Assembly: GCF_020360975.1 (NCBI RefSeq)
Contig: NW_025408669.1
Location: 8,276,698 to 8,340,697 of the forward strand
Reading direction: 5' to 3'
DNA length: 64,000 bases
Origin: Hirsutella rhossiliensis
Taxonomy: Eukaryota > Ascomycota > Sordariomycetes > Hypocreales > Ophiocordycipitaceae
In this document: piece by piece, positions 21,532 to 34,842 of the stretch
Layout: every line of letters starts with the position of its first letter
Position numbering within the stretch: the first letter of the stretch is position 1
Notes under the pieces: model-generated
What the model was told of the DNA's origin: nothing
Databases searched by the model: none
What the model saw: only the letters and a program-made list of their open reading frames with translations
Position numbers and translations under genes: made by a program

Positions 21532-22015
21532 TATAACGACCGGTATTATTCCTAAGGGATAAACCTATCGAGGGGTTTATATTAGTAAATATAATAGGGC
21601 GTGGTCTAAGCAATAATAAGTATATTACGTTAGTAATAAGTCGGAGGTTATAGACTATAAACTATAACTAAGTAATTAAGTAATTAGAATTAAAGGTAAG
21701 ATCGTAATAAAGATCGTAATAATTATAATATTAAAAGCTATCGAGCTATCTATTTAAAGGAGTATTCTATTCCCTCCTTATATACCTTAAGAGCTTCCCT
21801 AGATCGCCGAGAGTACTAGGTAATCCTATAGCCTAGGAGCGCTAGAGCACTAATACGATCCTACGATCTTAGCCGTAGAGTATTAGAGCGCTAAAGTAAC
21901 CTATCGCTCTAAACTTAATTAGCCCGTCGGTCTATCTAATATTCCTTGCTCCCTACGTTACGTGCCCTTATAATATATACTAGTCCCCGCGGTTTGCTAG
22001 ACTATAGTCGTAATA
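21532..22015 (-). repeat. 3' LTR of Gypsy-1
   Basis: 484 bp; termini TATAACGAC and GTCGTAATA are imperfect inverted repeats. The same length is found in the LTRs at 40627-41110 and 42739-43222. Confidence 0.85.
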
Positions 22016-24908
22016 GGATGCCTCCCCTCCTTTTAGTCTTACCCTTAAGACCTACTACCTTAGCTGCTATATATAAATATACCCTTATTGCGTTATATAT
22101 AAGTATATTATTCCTTATTCCTTTATCCTTTTAAGATATACTACTAATAGTATATCTAGTTATATTTAAAAATCCTATTTTTATAACTCCGATAAATCGC
22201 GTTAACGATTAGAGCTAGCGTCCTAGACCGAGATCTATAGTATTAAAATTATACCTTACTCTTATTATTTTCGGTTAAGCTTAACTTATAAGGTTAGCGA
22301 GCGTTCTAATCGGTGTTTTAAATATACCTTTATAGGCCGTTCTTATAATAGTTATAATATAGCGTCCGCTTATTTATTTTATCCCTTTCCTTCCTTATTA
22401 TTCTTTTCGCTAATATTCCTTCTTTTTTAGTTTATTATATTATAAATTAATAGTAAAAGATTAATTTAGATAAACGGAAAGTAAAAGAAGTATTAAAGGA
22501 AGCAATAGCTCGCTTAGCTTAGAATAGGAAATAAAAGCGTTTCCTAAAAGACCGAGGTAGTAAGTTATTTTAGCGGGGTATATAAGCTATTAATAAAGAA
22601 GATAGTATAATGCGTTCTCCTTAAGATAAATTAGTTCGTTTATTAAATAAAGAAACTATTACTATTAGCGAGGTTTAATTATTTAGTGCCTTAGACGTAT
22701 TAAACTAAGATACTATTCTTAGTAACCTTATATTTCTAAGTAAAGGTTCGCTTAGTAGAACTATTAAAGTAGAGAACTATAGTAGGTTAAATACTTAAGT
22801 AGCTTCTATATATTTTCCTCTAGTTTATATCCTTTCTATTTAATAAGGTATTCTTATTACTAACCTTATTTTCTTATATCTAGTATTTATTTTATTTTAT
22901 ATTCTTAATTATTATTAACTTCGATTTTTTCTTATAGTTTAGCTTTTTATAGCGCTAGTTCTAATAATAAGATATAAAATATTAGGTATATCCGTGTTAT
23001 TATTAGTAGTATAAGTTTATAGTTAACTTTTAAAATAGTTTTCTTAACCTTAAATAGTTTAAGGTTCTTAAAATCTAATTTATTACTTAGTTATTTTATT
23101 TTAATATTTCGTTATACGAGGTAGACTATATCTCTCTCTTAAAAGATTAGTCCCTATAATCTTTTCTAATTATAGTAAGTAGATATTTATTCTCTAATAA
23201 ATTAAAGTTCTTATTATATCTATTTATATAATCTTTATAGTTAATCTACTTATAGTATTACTTATTCCGCTTATAGTCCTTATTAAGTAACCTTAAATGC
23301 TTCTAGGTTATATCCGTAATTAGTATATACTAGTAAGAGCTTAGTTATTTCTATAACTAAGCTATTATAAGTTAGTTTTACTATTAGTAGCTATTTAACT
23401 TAATTGTTTTATTTATAGCTAATATAGTATTATAAATATTATTTAAGCGTTTAGTTAAGTCGTTTTATTTATCTATCTATTTATAAGTAATAAGCTATAT
23501 TAAGCTTATATTTCGTCCTTAATTATACTATAAGAGCTTACTAAAACTTAGCTATAAATATACTTCCTCTATTAAAGATAATCTTATTTAATAGTTTATA
23601 ATTACTAATAATTATTTATAGGGATATATATATTAGCTCTTCTATATTACTTACTTCTTTATATAGTAAGAAGTATCTATACTTTATTAATTAATCGGTA
23701 ATAATAAATATACTATTATACTTAACGTTAGTTATAAGTTCTTTTAATAGTAGTAGCTTTATAATATAATTAAAAGCTATTAAATCCTATAGTTTCTCTA
23801 GTACTAATAGCGGTTATAATTCTCTATATAGCTTATATCGTTTAGCTTTACTTTATATATAAAGTTTATATTTTTTAACAACTTATTATACTACTTCCTT
23901 AAGCTATAAAAAGTTATATTATTATTTAATCCGTTTTATTATTCTTTAGATTCCTTAGTATCTATATATTAAATATTTATATATATCTTATATAACTTTA
24001 TCTTATAACGCTAGTAGTATCTAAATTTTTTTCTTATATATTAAAACTTCTAAATATTTTATATTATATCCCTTTAATACTTTATATTCTTTTATTTATT
24101 TTAGGATCTTTTAGTATATTAAGTTATTAGGTTATACTTTAAATATTATATTTAGCTATTATTACTAGTAGTTCCTATTTTTATTAATTTCTAAGAGCTA
24201 TCCTTTTACTATAGGTGCTCCTATATTATAGTTACTTTATTAACTAAAGGTATTAGCTTAACCGTTTTCTATTTCTTTTCTATAGATTATTTTATAGTTA
24301 AATTCTAATAAATATTCGGCTTATTAGATCTATCGTCCGTTTAACTATTATATAGTTATAAAGTATAAGATGTTTTTATAATCTATATAGACCTTAACTT
24401 TATACTTACTTTTAAGAAAGTAGTATCGAAGTTCCTTAAAAGCTTAAATAATTATAAGGAATTCTTTATTATAGATAAGGTAATTAAGCTCTATGCTATA
24501 TAGCTTTTTTAAGTAAAATATAATTAGTTATAGTCTTCCTTTATTATGCTTTTATTTAATTTATACTCTTAAAGTAAAGTCTAATATATTAGTTTTAAGT
24601 TCGATTTATCGTTTTAGATTAAAGGTAGTTAAGACTAGTTCTTATATAATTATAGTCTTAATATATTTAAAAGCTTCGTTAGCTTTATTATCCTATATAA
24701 ATTCTTTTTCCTTCTTTATTACGTTATATAGTAGTGCTATAATCTTTCCTAAATCTTTAATAAATCGTTAATAGTAATTTATAAATCCTAGGAAACTTTA
24801 TATATCCTTAACGTTCTTTAGCGTTAGCTATTCTTTAACTAAGTTAATCTTATCTTATTATATTTATATCTCTCTTAGTAAGATTATATATCTAAGGAAG
24901 TCTACTTC

Positions 24909-25256
24909 TATTAAGTTATACCTAGTAGACCTAAGAGAGTAGGTATAAGAGGCTATAGTTATGCCTAGTAGACCTAAGAGAGTAAGTATAAGAGGCTATA
25001 GTTATACCTAGTAGACCTAATATTTATATATAAGGAAGCTTACCTAACTAATATAACTCCCCTAGCCTAAGGATATTATATAGGCCTAACTTAGGTATAG
25101 GAATATCCTAATACCCTCTTTTAGCTAGCTATATATAGTTACTATACTTATATAAGCCCCTCCCTTATCCTAATAAATAGACTAGGAGATATATTATTAA
25201 ATTTACCTTTCTATGCCCCTATTTCTTCTACTATGCTCTTAAGCCTCTACTTAAGA
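24909..25256 (+). repeat. 5' LTR of Copia-2 with internal 43-bp tandem repeats
   Basis: 348 bp. A unit of about 43 bp (GAGAGTAGGTATAAGAGG... ending CTAGTAGACCTAA) is repeated in tandem near the start. The right LTR lacks one 19-bp half-unit at the beginning. Confidence 0.8.
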
Positions 25257-28200
25257 GTTATAAGCCCGGCCTATATAGCTAGATTATCTTTTGCCCGCCG
25301 ATATTACCTTTAAAGCTATTTACGAGCTATTCACGCCGTTATAACGCTTAAATCGTAGTATTAAGGCAAGGAACCTAGCTATACTAGGGGCACTACTAGA
25401 AACACACGAATTATATAAATTATAATTACGTATCCCTTAAAGAAGGATATTACTTATTAAGCTAGAACCCCTTATTTTCCTAAGATAACGTTAAAGGAAG
25501 TAAGAGCGGATAATTATATCGTAAGACTAAAGGAAAGCCTCGATTAGACCCTATAGATTAGAGGGATTAAATCGTAGGCTTAGACTTATAAGATTTAGGA
25601 ATATACTAACCTAGACAGCATAAAGAAGCTTAAATAACCCTAATAGCTAGACTAAGAGTAATTTATTATTAACCTTAGAAGGAGACCTTCTTAACGAGAA
25701 GATAAAACCGAGGCTACGTTCCTAGCAAGGCGAATAGGCTATAACGAACGATACTAGGATATAAAGGACTCCTTTCGCAACCTTAAGAAAAGGTTCTAGC
25801 TATAATTCGATCGCTATAAGGTCTAGTAGAAAGCCCTAATCGCACTCGAAGAATTAATTAAGAAAACGATTAGTAAAGGGCTTTAGGGGATAACCCTAAT
25901 ATATAATAGCCTAAGAGAGAAAATCAGGGAATTAAAGAAGTAAGCCCTGCCTTTAGGGGCAGAGGAGAAAAAGCTAATTTACGAGAGATATACGACCTCT
26001 ATTAATAAAAGAGGCACGCGAGACTAGAAAGCATAGGCAGAATAGCTCGACTAAATTATTATAGATTTACGAGACCTTAAGGTTAATATACTTAACGATA
26101 TAAGAATTAGATAGGATTTTCTTATAGCGGTAGACGAGTAGGACCTATATTAGTCTATAATAATAAGGGCTCTCGACCTCTATAACGAAAGATACGGCAA
26201 AGATTAACTTCCCCTAAGGAACCTAATCGCTAACTTTAAATAACAATATACCTATAGGAAGAAGTCGTAACTACCCGTAAAAAGGGGAAGCGCTAATTAA
26301 ATCTCTAGGAAATTAGACACCTAAGCTAAATGCGCTAGCTATAAGCAGTACGTTAATAGCTTAATAAGCTAGTAGGAAAATTGCTACTTACTATAGGTAA
26401 TATATAATAAGAAGCCCCCGTTAGGCTAGAAATATAGTAATCTAGCTAAATAGAATATCGAAAAACGGCTAAAGGACTATTTAGACGAGAAAGCAAAATA
26501 TATAGCCTAGACCCCTAATTCCTACCCTAAAGGAAGAGAACTAGCAGACACTATTATTAGCAATAACGGGCTAGGAAAGACTATTAATACGGTCACTCTA
26601 TCTAAGGTAAACACGGCTATTAAGGGAACGCCGTTACTTACCGATAAATTAATATACGACTTAGGGGCCGATATTAACCTCTTTAATAACCTAGGTTAGT
26701 TCTAGGAAGGAACCTTTAAGTAGGGTTCTAACGACGAAGTCTAGGTTAGAGACTAAGCCTTTAAGGTATAAGGAATAAGAATAGTAGTTATCCCTATAAT
26801 TAACGGTAGAAAGATAACCCTGCTAGATGCCTACTTTATCCTAGAAATACCGATAAGTGTTTTCTTAGCTAGGCTAGGGATAACGGTAGGGATATTCTAG
26901 AACTAGCTCCTAGGATACCTCTATTCGGAACCTACGAAGGAGGTTCGTATTAAACTAACCGACTTTAAAGGTTAATTTATAATAGGAACACTCCTATAGT
27001 ATAAGCGGGTATTCGTAGTTATATAAGCGCCTAAGCCGCTAACTAGGGGGGTAGGTAACTTATAGTATCGCTGCCTTAGGTATCCTAGTCTAAGATTACT
27101 AGAGAAGTTATTAGAAGCCTGCCTAGGCACTAAGCTTTAAGGCCCTATAATATATAGCTATTAGATATACGTAATAGGGAAAGCTAAGAGGGAAGTCTTA
27201 AGAAAAATACTATCCTTAAGGCCTAAAGGTCTAGGGGTATAAGTTAGCTTCGACCTTTACCCTAGCCCTATAATAGTATATAATAAGGAAAAGAACTTCG
27301 CTTTATTTACCTATATAGATATATCTATAAGGTTCTATTACCTAATAGAAAGAAAAACGGGTATTAGGGATATCTTTAATAACTTCGTAGCGTTACTTAA
27401 GACCTAGTATAAAGTTAAAATAACTATATTAGTTACTAACGGGGAAAGGGCTCTTTTAATAATAGAATAAATAGATTATATAACTAATAGAGGGATATAA
27501 GTTATATAGTTTGCCCCTTTAACGCTTATATAAAATAGTTACGTAGAGAGATTAAGGGTAATAGTAAAGGAAAAAGCAAGGGTTATAAAGCTTAACTTAA
27601 AGCTTCTAAAAGAGCTATAGCTAGAGATATACCGTACGGCGGTATACCTACTTAATATAATACCCTTCGAATTATATAGTTATAGCTAGCAGAGCCTATA
27701 CGAGCGTTAGTAGACCTAGATAAAAGAAAATAATCTACTATATTACTATATTAAAGATATTAAACTAGATATTATATATTTAAGGGTCTTTAGCTATATA
27801 GCGTTCTTAATAATAATTATAGTATTAGAATATATTAAGTTATATAAGATATAATTACCCCTTAAGTAGAGAGCTTATATCGGCTACCTAGTAGGCTATA
27901 GGTCTACTTAATAATACGTCGTATAGATACCGTTAATTAAATAGAATAAACTAATAGTATCAGCTAATATATAGTTTAACGAGTCTATAAGCTACGATAT
28001 AAAAAGAGAAGAGTAAGCCTAGCTAGTCTAAATATATAGCTACGATATCCTTAGAGATATAGCCGTAACCGACGTTATAGATAGCGGGGAACCTAAAACC
28101 TTTAGGGTACTAAGTTTATCTAACGATAATATAGATAACGGTTAGACGCTAGAAGAAGTAATTACCCTCTTATAGGACCTATTGCCCTTATATACTCTAG

Positions 28201-28574
28201 AAGATTAAGGATTAAAGACGCCCTTATAGGGATTATATAAATATATATATCTTTCCCCTCTAGAAATAGTAGGCCTAGGGATAGAGATTTTAATATTACC
28301 CCTTCTACTTAATACTATATTTAATACGAAGTTACTAAGCTCTATGCCTCCTACGCTTATAATAAATACTATAGCTAGCAACCCCTCCTATATCGTATTA
28401 GGGAGATAGCTTAAAGATACAATACCTATATTAATCGACTTATTTCCTTAAGATAAACGCAATAATATACCTCTTAACCTAGGGGGTAAAGGAACGATTA
28501 TAGTATAGGTTTAAGAAGATAACTCTTAGTCCGAACCCCGCACCCTTAACCTAGCGGTTAATAGGGCCGGCTTA

Positions 28575-29050
28575 TATCGCGAAGCGTGGCCTGATTTCGC
28601 AGTTCTCGGAGATATCCCTTGGCACGAGGGACCTAGGAAGCTTAAAAACAGGTTTTAAGGAAGGAGCTGAAAGGAGGTGCAGAGAGGAGGGTGGGGGTAT
28701 AAGGGGAAGCAGAAGTAGCGATGGCTTCCTATAGAGGTAGCGAGAGATAAGACGGATATGCCGGCAACGGCTAGAAAGGAGGGGAAAAACCGGCAAAAAG
28801 CTCGGTAGTTAAAGGGACATTAGTGGCTTCTTTAAGCAGGATCTTCTTTGTTAATTAAGATGCTAGAAGGGTATAAAGAGGGGCGTTAGATAGAGGAAAG
28901 AAGGACAATCAAGGCAATACAACAATCACTCCCCTACCTTTATTGCTACTTCTGCAAGAATCATATCTCTCTGCCCTGCCTGTCCGACCCCTTACTCCTA
29001 ATTTTACCTTCGTGCATTTTTATGCACTTCTCGCATCTCTCTACGCGAGA
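28575..29050 (+). repeat. 5' LTR of Copia-1e
   Basis: 476 bp. The differences from the 3' LTR that were checked are mostly G-to-A or C-to-T transitions (for example TATCGCG versus TGTCGCG at the start). Confidence 0.9.
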
Positions 29051-29064
29051 GTTATAAGCCCGGG
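29051..29064 (+). other. Candidate primer-binding site (half-tRNA type)
   Basis: GTTATAAGCCCGGG directly follows the LTR. Its complement resembles the initiator-tRNA-Met anticodon arm (GGGCTCATAACCC) with two C-to-T changes. Priming from a half-tRNA anticodon fragment is known for Ty5 and Drosophila copia. The same motif follows the LTR in Copia-2 (25257). Confidence 0.4.
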
Positions 29065-32000
29065 AGGAATAGAATTCCTATACCTTCCGGCTGCTATAAA
29101 AGGCACCTTTCTTGCACCCCTCGTGGCTTCCTTTTACCCCTCTTACTAGAAAAGCCGATTTTTAACTGACTTTTCTACCTTTCCCCGTAATAATAACGAA
29201 AATCGACTCCTCTGCCGTCCCTACGGTCCGTAGGACGATTCTTGCAGAGCCCTAAGATTGGGATAAGTGGGTAAAGGAGCTACGGGCTCGGGTAGATAGA
29301 ACCATCTATAATTTGGTCTTCTCTGACAAGCAGGACCCTCTCAAGCCCCCTCTTCGTCCTAGGGCGACGGACTTTGCAGAGGGAGCTACCCTCTTCTCCG
29401 AGCTAACCTCTATATAACAGAGAGCTTTTTCTGCTGCCTTAGGCGACTACGAGAGTTACCGGAAGGAATACCTCTACGAAACGAAGCTACTAACGGCTGC
29501 TCGTACGGCGATAACGGAATCCGTTAGTGCCGCAAAGCTAATCTCTCTTCGAGAAGAAGAGACTCTAGGCAGTGGCTTTTAAAGCTCGAGACCTCGACAG
29601 CTCCTCGAGAGGGTATATAACTGACCGTATTAGGAAGACCTATACGGCACACCTAGGAGCCTTTTCTGCTAGGAACCTACTAGCTTCTTCGCTAGCTAAG
29701 TAGGAAGAAATCTCGAGGAAGCTAACTAATACTTCCTTATAGAAGCTCTTTCCGGCTAGTGGCTACGGGATATATCTCTGCTAATAAAGCCTATTAGTGA
29801 CGGTTACTCGACTATCTTTCGAGAGGCTAGCCGGGAACTAGACGAAGAAGCTGCTAGAGTATAATAGCAAGCAGTCTTATTCCTTCGAGGCTAGCACTCG
29901 ACCTAGACGGTTCGAACTACAGCCCCTGTTGCTACGGCTCCCGCTGCTGCTGCTGCGGCTGTTGCTCCTTCGGCTCCTCCTCCCTCGAGAGCCTCAACGT
30001 CGTCGTTAACTGCAGCTGCGGCCCCAGGCCCGGCCCCGGCTCCGCCTCTTGCTCCGGGCCCGGCCCCGGTCCCGTTAGTTAGACCGGCCCGACTAGTCCC
30101 CTAATAGACCTTTTAGTCCGTTAGTCGAAAAATCAGGGAACTAGTCGAAATCGAACCTCGTTAACATTAGCAATAAGGGGTAAAAAGGGGGGGTTTTTAA
30201 GCAGACCTTCCGGACCGGGACGAGGATTCCTCGAAGAGACAACGTACGAGAAGGAATCGACCTACCTGCTAAGCATGCAAAAAGCCCTATCGGCTAGAAG
30301 ACTGCTAGCAGGTCTTCGAGGAAAACCGACCCGAAGGAATCAACCCTTTAAAGAGGCTACGAGAAACAGTACAACAGTCTCTTAAGGAGGACCCCTCGTT
30401 GCAGAAGAAGATAGACGAGATTCGCTAAGAAATAGCAACTAACGCCGCTGCCCTTATTCGAGCCGCAAATTCGAGGAAAAATCGTTAGTATAGCAAATCC
30501 GGCCTTCGTCTTCCCTACGGATCAATAAGGCCAAGACCAACCGTTAGAACCCTCCGACTATCCCCTACGAAAATCAGCTATCCTTAACTCTAGTGCTTCC
30601 CTCGATATATACAATACACTCTTACGATTCCGGTCCTTTAAGAAGGCACGAAGGGAATATCTTATTGCCGGGGAATTAACCGTACGGATAGAGGGATACG
30701 GAAGGGTGAATTTCACGATAAAATTACCTAACGGATCTATACGAATTCTTCGAAGAAAAAGGGTAGCTTTTTGCCCTCGATTTTTAACGAGCCTAATTTC
30801 CTTCCGCCTTCTTCGAGAGGAAGGAATCTTCTAGGATACGACGTCTAAGCCTACGAGGCTAGTCTAGAAGAATCAGACCATCGGGCTTATCGAGGAAAAA
30901 TTCGGTTAATTTATTCTCGAATTCCGACCTATCCCTAGGAAGGAACCTCTCGAGAAGTTAGCTTTCCCTGCTAGGAGGAATAGGTCTACTATAAAGGACC
31001 CTCTTCTAGTAGCCTAAGGAGACGGCATTCTTTGGCACGCACGACTAGGTTACCTAGGCCCCTTAGCTTTACATAAGCTAGGATAATAACAGGGCGTACG
31101 AATAAGGGGACCAAAGACCGTCGAATGCGAATACTACGGCCAAGGGAAGACCAGGAGACGAATTTCCAAACGGACCCCAATACGGCCGGACCAGCCGTGT
31201 GAGGAAATTTAGGTCGACTAGACCGACGTCTCTAGGGATTAGGAAAGCTTCGTTAGGGTGATGTTTTTCACAGACGCCTTTTTAGGGATAGTTTTCCCCT
31301 ATTTCTTACGGACCTACCTAAGTAAGCATAACTAGTCTGCCCTCCGGGACTTCGTTAACTAGATAAAATCCTACTTTAGCTACGAGGTAAAGAAGATACG
31401 GTCTAACGGAGAGCTATTTACGAAGGATATCTTAAATTGGCTTCGAAAAAGGGGCATTTTACCCCTCCCGTTAGCACCGAATACCCAGGCCTAGAACGGA
31501 GGGGCAGAAAGATCAGGGGGTGCTGTGATAGAAAGGGCCCGTACGATGAGACTTACTGTAAGGCTTCTACACGACCTTTAGAGGGAAGTCGTTGAGACCG
31601 CCTGTTACCTACGGAACCGGACCCCGAGGGACCCTAAGGACCCTAGGGGACTAAACCAAGGAATAGACTAGAAATCCCCCCTCGAGCTCTTTACAAAGAA
31701 GAGGGCCTCGCTAGCCCACCTTCATGCCTATGGCTGCAAGGCATACGCTATAACTGCCGATGTATAGCTAAAAAGGAAGAAGAAAAGAAAGCTTGATCCT
31801 AGAGCCTTTGTTGGTTACCTCGTCGGGTATAATTCTACGAATATCTTCCGGATCTAGATTCCTCTTCTACGGAAGGTTATTTCGACTAGGGATATGATTT
31901 TCGACGAATCTAGCTTCTTCGACGGAAAGAGGGATCAATAGCCCCTCTTACTCTCTTAACGTTAGCTAATTTAGAAGATCTAAATTCCCCCTTCCTAATA

Positions 32001-34366
32001 GTCTTAAGAAGAGGCCCTAGACGAGGAAATAGAAGAAGAAACCGACGTCGAAGTAGTCGAGGATAACGCCGACTTCGAAGAAGAAGAAAAGGAAGCTGCT
32101 AGATCAGATGATCTAGACGAAGAAGGAGACTATAGGAAAGCGGTAGAGCTGGAATACGCCTACCTCCCTACGCCTCCTCTTACGGAATAAGAAGAAGATC
32201 TAGAAGCAGCTTTTTTAGTTAGTCTTCCCGTCTCGGCCCCTAAGGGGGTGGGAAAGGCACCTCTCTTAAAGGATTATCCGGCTGCCTTTTTATCCCTGCT
32301 TCGAGAAGCAAAGGAAGGTATAGGGCCCGATACGAAAGAAGACCAACCTCTCCCCTATTTCGATCGTTTTTTCGACTTCTACCTAACGCTAATAGAAGAC
32401 GGTTCCCACGGAGCGTTTATAGCAGGCCGGCTCTTTAAGCTATAGCTATCAGCAAGGAAGGTATATAAAAGAGACCTCCCGGACCCACCAGCAAACCAAA
32501 AGCAGCTAGAAAGACACCCCTTTAGAGACTAGTTTTTCCAGGCCTAGAAAGACCACCTAGCCTTACACGAAGAAATAGGGTCTTTCGAAGAGGTCCTTAA
32601 GGAAAAGGCAAGAGGAAAACAGGTCCTTGGCTGTAAGTGGGTCTTTATCTATAAGACTAATAAACACGGCTTCCTTTAAAAGTGCAAAGCCCGGCTAGTT
32701 ATCTATAGGAATTAATAGGAAAAGGGATCTACCTACTGTGGCAACCACCCTAGCAGGGATGTCTTTCGACCCTTATAGCTATAGCAGCAGAATTCGACCT
32801 CGAACTCGATTAGATGGATGCAGTTAACGCCTTTATTAACTGCCCACTGAGGAAGAAGAAGAAGTTGTCTATATGCGCCTCTACTAGCTTCTAATAGCTA
32901 GGAAAGGTTCTACGGCTTAGAAAGCTCTATACGGACTACGAAGATCACCCCTTCTTTAGCAACAGCATTTAATAGGTTCCTCAAGCCCTAGGCTTTACGA
33001 AAGTCCCTTAGGAACCGTGTATAATATAGAAGGGTAAAATCACGGTCTTCTTCTACGTCGACGATATTATCTAGCATACCTAAAAGAGGAAGAAGCTGCT
33101 GCTAGAGGCTATACGAGGCCTATAACAAAGGTATAAGATAACTAGGCTAGGGGAGCTAAAGTGGTTCCTAGGGATACGAATCCTTCGGAATAGGTCCTAA
33201 CGGACTATCTAGCTTACCTAGGACGCCTATATCGATAAGGTCGCTTATAAATTCCTCCCTAAATCCCTCGATAAGAAGCTTCCCTCTACGCCTATATTAG
33301 ACGAAGAGCTTTTGCCTAATCCGTCCTTTTAAGCTAGGGAGCAAGAGAAACACTAATATTAATAGAAGGTAGGCTCCCTGCTTTTTTAGCTATTTCTACT
33401 AGACCGGATATCTCTTTTACGGTCTCCCGGCTAGCTAGGCATAACTAGAATCCTAGCCCTAGGCATTAAGAAGTAGTAGATAGAGCTATCCTTTATCTCT
33501 ATTTAACGAGATTATATAGTCTGCGCCTAGGAGGGCAGGGAAGGAAACAAGCTACCGAAATCTTCCTTTATTCGAGCGATTCGTCCTTTGCGGACAATTC
33601 CTTAGATAGAAAGAGCTTATAAGGGTATATTATGTCCCTTTTTAGAGGAACTATTGCTTAGAGAGCTTCGAAGCAGGCTACCGTTACGACTTCTAGTACG
33701 GAGGCAGAGCTACTAGCTCTTTTAGAAGCGTCAAAAGAAGCGATTTTCCTTAGCCGGCTGCTAATAGCGTTATGACTGTAAATTCCGACCCTATTAGCTA
33801 TAGAATGCGATAACACGCAGACTATACGAATTCTTACGGAAAACAGTAAGTTGTCGACCCGGCTACGGCATATCGATATCTACTAGCATTAGTTACGCTA
33901 AGAGGTCTAAAGGGGACTTATTTCCGGCCGTTAGGTTCTAACGGCATCGATAAAAGCCGACGGTCTTACGAAGCCCCTACCGAAGCAGAAGCTAGCTGTC
34001 TTCTTACAGCAAATTAGGCTAGAAGACGTTCGAGAGAAGCTATCCTTAGAGGCCCGCCTTAAGAGTCTACGAGAGGAGCTAATGGCCCGTACGAGAAGGT
34101 GACGTCTGCAGCCGAAGAAAAGGAAGAGGTTTTTCCCTTTAGAGGGCCCCCTATTTTGATTGGGTTTTTCCCCCTTTCTTATAGGACTTTCCCCTCTTTA
34201 GGCCCCTTTTCCTTAAGTAGGTCTAAAAGAGCCTAGGGACCCGAAAGGGCCCCTGCTTTCCTCGAGTAAAGGGAGAAGTGCAGAGCTAAGAACCTCCTCT
34301 ATACGCTCACTAGCCCGAAGCCGTATTAGCTATGCCCTTAAGGGGCAGGCCATAGCTAAGGGGGTG

Positions 34367-34842
34367 TGTCGCGAAGCGTGGCCTGATTTCGCAGTTCTCG
34401 GAGATATCCCTTAGCACGAGGGACCTAGGAAGCTAAAAAACAGGTTTTAAGGAAGGAGCTGAAAGGAGGTGCAGAGAGGAGGGTAGGGGTATAAGGGGAA
34501 GTAGAAGTAGCGATGGCTTCCTATAGAGGTGGCGAGAGATAAGACGGATGTGCCGGCAACGGCTGGAAAGGAGGGGAAAAACCGGCAAAAAGCTCGGTAG
34601 TTAAAGGGACATTAGTGGCTTCTTTAAGCAGGATCTTCTTTGTCAATTGAGATGCTAGAAGGGTATAAAGAGGGGCGTTAGATAGAGGAAAGAAGGACAA
34701 TTAAGGCAATACAACAATCACTCCCCTACCTTTATTGCTGCTTCTGCAAGAATTATATCTCTCTGCCCTGCCTGTCCGACCCCTTACTCCTAATTTCACC
34801 TTCGTGCATTTTTATGCACTTCTCGCATCTCTCTACGCGAGA
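34367..34842 (+). repeat. 3' LTR of Copia-1e
   Basis: 476 bp, begins TGTCGCGAAG; it is the only copy keeping the canonical TG start. Confidence 0.9.

Larger units (their letters stand above)
28575..34842 (+). mobile_element. Copia-1e, best preserved Ty1/copia copy (6268 bp)
   Basis: Two LTRs of exactly 476 bp (28575-29050, 34367-34842) and target duplication GCTTA (28570-28574, 34843-34847). Gag lies near 29060-30500 with an Ala/Pro-rich GC segment (29930-30085); integrase and RT follow. RT shows KWVFIYKTNKHG near 32637 and an intact YVDD at 33054-33065. A purine tract precedes the 3' LTR. Frames are broken by many TAG/TAA codons, the longest open piece being 32248-32445 between integrase and RT. 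CpA/TpG are reduced but not eliminated, so this looks like one of the youngest insertions here. Confidence 0.9.

Noticed and set aside
24915..25010. CRISPR-like repeat array
   Set aside because: The repeats are adjacent tandem units inside an LTR, without unique spacers, and this is a fungal genome.
28572..28796. Short ORFs within Copia-1e LTRs and the adjacent leader (28572-28796 minus, 28943-29149 plus)
   Set aside because: They lie mostly within LTR sequence, lack any domain and are not open in the sister copies.
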